NCBI RefSeq assembly: GCF_014651075.1 | Contig: NZ_BMWE01000005.1 | Location: 310,001-374,000 of the forward strand | From: Streptomyces djakartensis | Lineage (GTDB): Bacteria > Actinomycetota > Actinomycetes > Streptomycetales > Streptomycetaceae | DNA length: 64,000 bases | Direction: 5' to 3' | In this document: positions 56,895-64,000 of the stretch, one piece after another | How the letters are laid out: every line of letters starts with the position of its first letter | Numbering within the stretch: the stretch's first letter is position 1 | Program-made: the position numbers and the translations under genes | Notes under the pieces: generated by a model | Databases searched by the model: none | The model's input: only the letters and a program-made list of their open reading frames with translations | What the model was told of the DNA's origin: nothing

Positions 56895-58079
56895 CTACCC
56901 GGGGCTGTGCACCTGGATCAGGGCGTGCGTGCCGCTGGTGCGCCAGCGCTGGTCCTCCGCGGCGACCAGCTCGGCCTCCATACGGCTGTCGAGTCCGGTG
57001 ATCACGTCGGACTTCAGGGTGCGCAGGGCGGCGACCGGGCCGGGGAAGTACGCGGTGACGTCCGTGAAGTCAGTCGTCGGGGGCCATAGCCGGTCGCCCA
57101 CCAGACGGCGGTAGTTGAGGTCTCCCTTGACGATCGTGAGCGTGGCGGAGGCGAACTCGGCGCGCAGGTCCCCCGGCATCTCGTGGTACGGCAGCGGGGC
57201 GCTGGAGAAGGGGTGGGCGCGCAGGACGAGCCGGCCGTCGGCCAGGGCGGACCACAGCTGCCGTCCGTGTGCGGCCGCCGCGCCCCGGCCGCCGGCGAGG
57301 CGGCGCAGCGCGTCGACGACGTCCGCGGTGGTGGCGTCGGAGACGTAGTAGGGGTACGGCTTGACGTGCAGGACGGCCCGTCCGATGCGGCCGGTGGCCA
57401 GCAGGTGGGCGATGAGGAGGAGATCGGGGACGAGTTCGCGGCCCGCGTTGTCGGCGACCAGGCAGAGCGTCGCCTCGCCCGCGCCGGAGAGCAGGCCCCA
57501 CAGCCGGTCGCTGTCGTCGGCCACCAGGCCGGGCGCGGCGGCCGCGGTCCGCGCGCCCTCGGCGGAGAGCCGGAAGCCGAGGTCGGCCCGGTTTCCCCAG
57601 AGCGAACCGTGCAGCAGGGCCCGGTCCTGTTCCTCGGCGGACCGGTCCGCGAGGTCGTCGAGGGCGGCCAGTTCCTCGTCGGTCTCCTGGGAGTCGAGTT
57701 CGGCCAGTTTGAACGGCCGGAAGGGGTCGATGCCCTGCCAGGGGCCGGGGCCGAAGTAGCCGACAGCCTGGAGCAGCCGGCGGTAGAACCAGCTCTCGGA
57801 CCAGAGCCACGGCACGTCGAACCACGACCGGCCGGCGTACTCGCGCACTCCCCAGGCCTCCCAGAGGTCCCGGTCGTGCGCGTCGGCGGGGAGGGGTTCG
57901 ATCTCGCCCTTGGTGCAGTTCACCAGCAGTTCGTCGAGTGCGCGGTGCTGACGGGGCTCGTAGGGGAAGGCCTCGCGCACCTGGCGGATGATCGCGGGGT
58001 GCCGCTCGGCCAGCACGCTGTGGGGGAAGGAGCCCGGCTGGTTGCCGAGGAGCACGGGCGCGGATGCGGTGTCGGGCAT
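56895..58079 (-). CDS. ARMT1/DUF89-family damage-control phosphatase-like protein
   Basis: 394 residues from ATG 58079. The DUF89 metal site is seen in CLVADNAGRELVPDLL (Asp-Asn) and LTIVKGDLNYRRLVGDRLWP (Asp), with VKPYPYYVSDATTADVVDAL between. Family members remove phosphate from damaged metabolites such as fructose-1-phosphate-like compounds. It follows cprB after 44 bp and precedes the geosmin gene by 115 bp on the same strand, so it may be co-transcribed with either. Confidence 0.85.
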   Translation of the reverse strand: MPDTASAPVLLGNQPGSFPHSVLAERHPAIIRQVREAFPYEPRQHRALDELLVNCTKGEIEPLPADAHDRDLWEAWGVREYAGRSWFDVPWLWSESWFYRRLLQAVGYFGPGPWQGIDPFRPFKLAELDSQETDEELAALDDLADRSAEEQDRALLHGSLWGNRADLGFRLSAEGARTAAAAPGLVADDSDRLWGLLSGAGEATLCLVADNAGRELVPDLLLIAHLLATGRIGRAVLHVKPYPYYVSDATTADVVDALRRLAGGRGAAAAHGRQLWSALADGRLVLRAHPFSSAPLPYHEMPGDLRAEFASATLTIVKGDLNYRRLVGDRLWPPTTDFTDVTAYFPGPVAALRTLKSDVITGLDSRMEAELVAAEDQRWRTSGTHALIQVHSPG

Positions 58080-58123
58080 GCGGATCACCGTAGCGCGCGG
58101 GGCCCATGGGGGCGGCCGCTCTG

Positions 58124-58771
58124 TCAGACGGGTGCGAGTTCCCGCTCCAGACGGGCCGCCAGACTCAGGTAGCGAGCGCGTCGCGTCACCGGGACCAGGC
58201 TGCGGATGAGTATGTTCCACATCTCCGCCGTCCGGCGTGGCTGCCGGTCGACGGGCTCGCGGGAGCGGCCCACGACCCGGGTGCCGACGAAGAAGCAGAC
58301 GAGGGAGTGGGCCACGACGTCGATGTCGATGTCCGGGTGGACGTCGGCCTCCTTGACCGCGGCGACGAGCCGGGCCGTGACGATGTCCAGCCACTCCGTG
58401 AAGGGATGGCTCAGCGGCGGTCGGGGCCGGATTCCTCCGGTGGCGAGCCGCAGCCCCACCCGCAGGACCGGATCCTCGACGGACATGCGGGTGATGCCGA
58501 ACGTCAGGCGCATCAGCGCCTCGAGGGAGGTGTGGCCGCGGTGGTCGGTCTCGTCGGCCAGCCGGCGGGCGGTGTGGGACTGGAGTTCGAGGATCGCGTG
58601 GGCGAGATCCTCCTTTGCGGCGAAGTGGAAGTACAGGGCACCCTTGGTGACCTGAGCGTGCTCCACGATGTCGCTGAGACTGGTCGATTCGTAGCCGCGA
58701 CGGTCGAACAGGTCAGCGGCGGCCGTGATGATCGTCGAGCGGGTCTGCTCGGCTCGCAACTGCCTCGCCAT
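58124..58771 (-). CDS. cprB: CprB-type gamma-butyrolactone receptor (TetR family)
   Basis: 215 residues. The TetR helix-turn-helix is at 10-55 (LRAEQTRSTIITAAADLFDR, then VTKGALYFHFAAKEDLAHAI). The protein is close along its length to S. coelicolor CprB as I remember it, including EMWNILIRSLVPVTRRARYL near the end. Such receptors release DNA when a gamma-butyrolactone binds and control antibiotic production and sporulation. No butyrolactone synthase (afsA/scbA) gene is nearby. It probably controls itself through the upstream operator. Confidence 0.92.
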   Translation of the reverse strand: MARQLRAEQTRSTIITAAADLFDRRGYESTSLSDIVEHAQVTKGALYFHFAAKEDLAHAILELQSHTARRLADETDHRGHTSLEALMRLTFGITRMSVEDPVLRVGLRLATGGIRPRPPLSHPFTEWLDIVTARLVAAVKEADVHPDIDIDVVAHSLVCFFVGTRVVGRSREPVDRQPRRTAEMWNILIRSLVPVTRRARYLSLAARLERELAPV

Positions 58772-58792
58772 CGGCTGAACTCTCCCGGGAAG

Positions 58793-58820
58793 AAAATGTA
58801 CGGGTCATGCCGTTTGTTTT
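58793..58820. promoter_or_regulatory. CprB autoregulatory operator
   Basis: AAAATGTACGGGTCATGCCGTTTGTTTT, given here only by position, is AT-rich with the core TACGGG and CCGTTTGT, an imperfect palindrome 22-49 bp before the cprB start. It resembles the published CprB operator (a TACGGG core with CCGTTTAT) as recalled. The core matches: TACGGG-N5-CCGTTTGT. Confidence 0.6.
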
Positions 58821-58971
58821 TACCCCGCGTACACGATAACTCACCCTGAGGGGACGTCCACCACACCAGTGGGCCGGAGTGCGGGTGCACATCCGGCAAA
58901 ACAATCTCAACTGGTGAAAGAAAACGGCGCGTTCGGTATCTAACCGTGGAGGTTGTGCGGCCGGACGTAAA

Positions 58972-59012
58972 GGCGGGCCGGCCGGTGCCCCATCCGCACC
59001 GGCCGGCCCGCC
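58972..59012 (-). terminator. hairpin terminator after the subtilase gene
   Basis: A perfect 17-bp stem (58972-58988 and 58996-59012) with a 7-base loop lies 40 bp downstream of the protease stop on the minus strand. Confidence 0.88.
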
Positions 59013-59052
59013 CGCTCGTGGCCCGGTCCCGTTCACCGTTCCCGTGGCAGTA

Positions 59053-60852
59053 TCAGAAGGTCAGCGTCCATCCGTTGAGCGTCCCGGTGTCCTGCGCCGC
59101 GGTGTCCTGGACGCGCAGCTTCCAGGTTCCGTTGGCGCTCTCGCCGGAGGCGTTCACCGTGTAGGTGGTCTTCACGTCGTCGGCGGAGTCCGAGGCGGCG
59201 GACTTCAGGCGGTACGCCGAACCGTCCGGCGCGACGAGGTCGATGACGAGGTCGCCGCGGTAGGTGTGGGTGATGTCGACACCGACCTGGAGGGCCGAGG
59301 GGGCGTTGCCGCTGCGGCCGGTGACGCTGATCGGCGACTCGATCGCGGCGCCGTTGTCCGGGATGGCGACGGCGGTGGTGCTGGAGAAGACCGTGCCGGT
59401 GGACGAACCGCCCTTGACCGCCTGGACCGTCTTGGCGGCGTCCGCGAGGCCGGCGCCGCAGCCGCCGGAGCAGGTACCGGGCAGCGCGCGGGCGTTGGCC
59501 TTGATGGCCGACTCGATCTGCGCCGGGGTGAGGGCGGAGTTGGCCGACTTCATCAGGGCGGCGAGGCCGGCGACGTGCGGCGTGGCCATGCTGGTGCCCT
59601 GGTAGTACGCGTAGTTCTCGCCCGACGGCGTCTTGGTGCCGGAGTTCAGCGTGGAGAGGATGCCGTTCGCCGTGGAGGTGCGGGTCTCGCCGCCGGGGGC
59701 CGCGATGTCGACGAGCGTGCCGTAGTTGGAGTACGAGGCGCGGCTGCCCGCTCGGTTGGTCGCGGCGACCGAGATGACGTTGTTGCAGTTCGCCGGCGAG
59801 GCGCCCGACACGTTCTGGTTCTCGTTGCCGGCCGCGACGACGACCGCGGTGCCGCGGTTCACGGCGCCGTTGATGGCGCTCTGGGTGGCGGTGGAGCAGG
59901 CGCCGCTCCCGCCGAGGCTCATGTTGATGACCTTGGCGACGTTGGTGTTGGCGGGGACACCGGAGACGGTGCCGCCGGACGCCCAGGTGATGGCGTCGAT
60001 GATGTCGGAGTCGTAGCCGCCGCACTTGCCGAGGACGCGCACCGGCGAGATCTTGGCGCCGTGGGCGACACCTGCGACACCCTTGCCGTTGCCGGTGGCG
60101 GCGGCGATGGTGCCGGCCACGTGGGTGCCGTGCCAGGAGGAGTTGGAGGCCGGGATGCCCGCGCCGCACTCGCCCGCGTTGTACCAGTCGCCCGGGTCGG
60201 CCGGGTTGCTGTCGCGGCCGTTGCCGTCGACGGACACGGCGGTGTCGGAGATGAAGTCGTAGCCGCCGACGATGTTCGCGGCCAGGTCGGAGTGGGTGAC
60301 GTAGCCGGTGTCGATCACGGCGACGGTGACGCCGGTGCCGGTCGTGGTGTCCCAGGCGGCCGGGACGTTCATGCCCGCGGTCGGCTCGAACAGGTCCCAC
60401 TGCTTGCTGTACTCGGTGTCGTTCGGCGTGACGGCCGCCGGCTTGTTCAGGCGGTCCGGCACGACGTACGCGACCTGCGGGTCGGCCTGGTACTGGGCGA
60501 CGACATCGGCGACGTCCTCGCGGGTGGGGTCGGTGCCCAGCTCGACGAGGGCGGCACCGGTACCGAGGCGGCGCTGGAAGTCGACGTCCTCGCCGGTCTT
60601 CTCGGCCTTGGCCTTGGCGTCGGCGGCCGCGGCCTTGTTCGACTTGGCCTCCTCGGCACCGGACTTGTAGCCGACGATGAGGCGCTCGGCCGCGGTGCCG
60701 GGAGCGGCCTCGGTCCGGGCGGCCGGGACGGCGGCAGGGGTGGGGGCGGACTCCTGGGCGACGGCGACCGAGGCGGGGGCGGCGGTCAGCAGGGCGGCGG
60801 AGACGGCGGCGACGGATATCAGCTTCCGTCTGAGCTCTGGGGAGATACGCAC
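59053..60852 (-). CDS. secreted S8 subtilase with C-terminal P domain
   Basis: 599 residues from GTG 60852 (AAAGG upstream). Signal peptide about 1-32; an I9-type propeptide up to about 150 (DPTREDVADVVAQYQADPQV). The catalytic triad is visible: Asp in VAVIDTGYVTHS, His in SSWHGTHVAGTI, Ser in QGTSMATPHVAG. The last about 115 residues form a P (proprotein convertase) domain: ITHTYRGDLVIDLVAPDGSA and ESANGTWKLRVQDTAAQDTG. It acts outside the cell on proteins or proprotein targets; specificity unknown. Confidence 0.95.
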   Translation of the reverse strand: MRISPELRRKLISVAAVSAALLTAAPASVAVAQESAPTPAAVPAARTEAAPGTAAERLIVGYKSGAEEAKSNKAAAADAKAKAEKTGEDVDFQRRLGTGAALVELGTDPTREDVADVVAQYQADPQVAYVVPDRLNKPAAVTPNDTEYSKQWDLFEPTAGMNVPAAWDTTTGTGVTVAVIDTGYVTHSDLAANIVGGYDFISDTAVSVDGNGRDSNPADPGDWYNAGECGAGIPASNSSWHGTHVAGTIAAATGNGKGVAGVAHGAKISPVRVLGKCGGYDSDIIDAITWASGGTVSGVPANTNVAKVINMSLGGSGACSTATQSAINGAVNRGTAVVVAAGNENQNVSGASPANCNNVISVAATNRAGSRASYSNYGTLVDIAAPGGETRTSTANGILSTLNSGTKTPSGENYAYYQGTSMATPHVAGLAALMKSANSALTPAQIESAIKANARALPGTCSGGCGAGLADAAKTVQAVKGGSSTGTVFSSTTAVAIPDNGAAIESPISVTGRSGNAPSALQVGVDITHTYRGDLVIDLVAPDGSAYRLKSAASDSADDVKTTYTVNASGESANGTWKLRVQDTAAQDTGTLNGWTLTF

Positions 60853-61202
60853 TGTCGTTGCCTTTCGTTACCGGACTCCGGGCTGCGCGCGGAGCGGCGG
60901 ACGCGCTTCGTCGTCGAAGCGGAGGGGGGTGGTTCGACAAGCGACGCGATGGCCGGCCAGGCGTGTGGGGAGCGGACCCGTTCGGGGTTACCTGTGGGTC
61001 GGCTGTGGTCGAACGATAGGCAAACAGAAGGTCATCGGGATACGGGGGAAACCCTCGATCCGGCCGGAAACCCACCCTGTGTGCTGGGCAGTTGGATGTG
61101 AATGGCCCGTTTTCGATCCGGTCGCGGCGGATGAACGCGCGGGGCCGCCGCGCCGTACTGCACTTGAGACCGCCCCCGCCCCTGCCGAGGAGACGCAGAC
61201 GG
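60853..61202. other. divergent gap between protease and LPMO genes
   Basis: Contains the protease ribosome site on the minus strand and GAGGAG (61187-61192) for the LPMO. A frame could extend the LPMO upstream to 61092, but the added part is Arg/Pro-rich and lies before the signal peptide. No gene supported. Confidence 0.45.
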
Positions 61203-62114
61203 ATGCCTCCTGTGACCGCACCCCGTGCCGCACTCGCGGCCGCCCTGGTGACTCCGCTGCTGCTGCCGCTGTGGGCGGCGGGTCCGGCGTCGGCGCACGG
61301 TGCGCCGACGGACCCGGTGAGCCGAGTGGTGGCCTGCTCCCCCGAGGGCGGCGACGACGCGGGCTCGGCGGCGTGCCGGGCGGCTGTCGGCGCGAACGGC
61401 GCTCCCTTCACGGCGTGGGACAACCTGCGGGTGGCGAACGTGAACGGCCGGGACCGCGAGGTCGTCCCCGACGGGAAGCTGTGCAGCGGCGGCCTGCCCG
61501 CCTACCGGGGTCTGGACCTCGCCCGCGCGGACTGGCCGGCGACCCGGGTCGCGCCGGGCGCGAAGCTGACCATGCGCTATGTGTCGACAATCCCGCACAC
61601 CGGCACGTTCCGGATGTACCTGACGAAGCCCGGCTACGACCCGGCCGGCCCGCTGTCCTGGTCCGACCTGCCCGGTGAACCGTTCGCCGAGGTGACGGAC
61701 CCGGTGCTGACGGACGGCGCGTACCGCCTCGAGGCGACGCTGCCGTCCGACCGGACCGGGCGGCACGTGCTGTACACCGTCTGGCAGAACAGCAGCACGC
61801 CGGACACGTACTACTCGTGCTCGGACGTGGTGTTCCCGGAGCAGAAGCAGAAGCAGACGGCGGAGAAGACGGCGGAGAAGACGGAGGAGGCGAAGGAGGA
61901 AACCAAGGAGGAGGAAGAGAAGGAAGGGGAGGAGAGCACCACTGAACCGGAAGTCCCGGCTCCGCGGCTCCGGCCGCAGAGTGAACGCACCGCGGCGGCC
62001 TCCGCCTCCGGCTCCTCCTCGGGCCCGTCCACGCCCGTGCTGGCGGGCGGCGCCGCCGCGGTGCTGGTGCTCACCGCTGGCGCCGCCCTGATGGTACGGC
62101 TGCGTCGGCGCTGA
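61203..62114 (+). CDS. membrane-anchored AA10 lytic polysaccharide monooxygenase
   Basis: 303 residues from ATG 61203, preceded by GAGGAG. The signal peptide ends PASA, so the mature protein begins HGAPTDPVSRVV; that N-terminal His and His in IPHTGTFRMYLTKPGYD form the copper histidine brace of AA10 enzymes, which break chitin or cellulose oxidatively. The catalytic domain is followed by a Glu/Lys-rich linker (about residues 215-255), then a Ser/Pro stretch and one membrane segment with RLRRR at the end. No carbohydrate-binding module. Anchoring on the cell surface suggests a role at the wall or on polymer close to the cell. Confidence 0.88.
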   Translation: MPPVTAPRAALAAALVTPLLLPLWAAGPASAHGAPTDPVSRVVACSPEGGDDAGSAACRAAVGANGAPFTAWDNLRVANVNGRDREVVPDGKLCSGGLPAYRGLDLARADWPATRVAPGAKLTMRYVSTIPHTGTFRMYLTKPGYDPAGPLSWSDLPGEPFAEVTDPVLTDGAYRLEATLPSDRTGRHVLYTVWQNSSTPDTYYSCSDVVFPEQKQKQTAEKTAEKTEEAKEETKEEEEKEGEESTTEPEVPAPRLRPQSERTAAASASGSSSGPSTPVLAGGAAAVLVLTAGAALMVRLRRR

Positions 62115-62132
62115 ACCGACGCCGCCCGGGCC

Positions 62133-63420
<1,288 letters not shown>

Positions 63421-64000
63421 ATGGCACTCTCCGCTGAGCACCCCTCCGAAAGACCGGACGGCGCCACCGCGCCGGACGCCGGTGATGTCCCCGCACGACG
63501 CGGGCGGGTCCGGGCACGCCGGGCCGCGGTGATGGCGGTGCCCGCCACCCTGGTCGCCGCAGGACTCGCGGTGCTCACCGCCGAGGGGGCGCTGGGCGTG
63601 CAGTTCGCCATCTCCGGCATGCCGTTCACGGTCACCGCCACCGAACTGAAGGGCGACGGCTTCGCGCAGTTCGGCGGTATGCGCGAGATGGCCGAGGGCA
63701 GCCCGAACGCGGGTGACACCGGCGGCCAGGTGGTCGTCGTCACGTCCGTGATCAAGAAGGCGACGCTCACCAAGCTCTGCCAGAGCGTGAACCTGGGCGG
63801 CACGAACCTGGTCATCAAGGCGGGTGGCGGAAAGAACAAGGTCCGCGCCAGCGACCTGACCACCGACTCGACGGAGCTGTCCGGCAACGCCCGCTTCACC
63901 AACATCGAGATCGGCAACGACGCCAGCGAGCTCAACAAGGCCGGCCCCCAGGGCAAGGGCCCGAAGGGCGTGTTCAGCCAGCAGTCCGACACCGTGCGCA
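63421..64000 (+). CDS. DUF6230 family protein, cut by the window end
   Basis: The first 193 residues. A hydrophilic N-terminus (about 35 residues) precedes a signal-like hydrophobic segment (AVMAVPATLVAAGLAVLTAE) and then the family pattern VQFAISGMPFTVTATELKGD, GFAQFGGM and TKLCQSVNLGGTNLVIKAGG. DUF6230 proteins are Streptomyces surface or secreted proteins of unknown function and often adjoin a small membrane DUF6114 gene, which might lie beyond this window. ATG 63421 has GGAG upstream. Confidence 0.8.
   Translation, partial: MALSAEHPSERPDGATAPDAGDVPARRGRVRARRAAVMAVPATLVAAGLAVLTAEGALGVQFAISGMPFTVTATELKGDGFAQFGGMREMAEGSPNAGDTGGQVVVVTSVIKKATLTKLCQSVNLGGTNLVIKAGGGKNKVRASDLTTDSTELSGNARFTNIEIGNDASELNKAGPQGKGPKGVFSQQSDTVR

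Overview
The window is GC-rich chromosomal DNA from a Streptomyces or very close relative. The signs are dense third-position G/C, GTG and TTG starts with GGAGG-type ribosome sites, almost no TTA leucine codons, a bifunctional geosmin synthase next to a CprB-type gamma-butyrolactone receptor, many secreted proteins and paired trehalose/glycogen enzymes. From memory (not checked), the right part follows the order of the S. coelicolor region carrying cprB, the geosmin synthase gene and the sulfate assimilation operon.

Left part (1-9 kb): the end of a DUF5954-like gene, a VOC protein, an AraC-type regulator, then a LacI-type regulator placed before a secreted GH68 levansucrase with two LacI-type operators between them. 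A large secreted SGNH hydrolase with FG-GAP/VCBS-like repeats follows, then a truncated small gene and an IS5-family element whose transposase is split by a -1 frame change. The only three TTA codons I found in genes lie here: in the signal peptides of the levansucrase and the SGNH protein, and in the transposase.

8.6-15 kb: an operon on the minus strand encodes a 1296-residue secreted, alanine-rich coiled-coil protein with a pre-toxin-like region and a small C-terminal domain. It is followed 22 bp later by two tandem paralogous small proteins, the layout of a polymorphic toxin with immunity genes. The cassette is bracketed by an intact yihY/brkB gene and, at the far end, a decayed directly repeated copy of that gene's 3' end. 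This is the most novel-looking locus in the window.

15-30 kb: an AidB-like acyl-CoA dehydrogenase, a GAF regulator, a secreted protein, a GNAT acetyltransferase, then a nine-gene sulfur operon (sirA, a Zn-ribbon protein, cysH, cysC, cysD, cysN, ssuA-, ssuB- and ssuC-like genes, and a sirohydrochlorin chelatase). It is preceded by a 27-codon leader peptide and a set of GGACAC motifs about 30 bp apart. The operon turns sulfate or sulfonates into sulfide and makes siroheme for the reductase.

30-54 kb: an orphan GvpF/L gene, an FG-GAP secreted protein, small unknown families (NTF2-like, DUF1697), an APH-type kinase, a DnaQ-type exonuclease, a HEPN-type protein, and glgX, treY and treZ for turning glycogen into trehalose. 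LysR and lipoamide-dehydrogenase-like genes, a decayed TnpB-like gene, two facing M14 carboxypeptidase paralogs, an FHA protein, another APH-type kinase and an M24 peptidase complete it. A metallophosphoesterase remnant with internal deletions follows.

54-64 kb: a PDZ membrane protein, geosmin synthase, an ARMT1/DUF89 protein, CprB with a likely autoregulatory operator, a secreted subtilase with a P domain, a membrane-anchored lytic polysaccharide monooxygenase, a small secreted protein and the start of a DUF6230 protein cut by the window end. No tRNA, rRNA or CRISPR array was seen.
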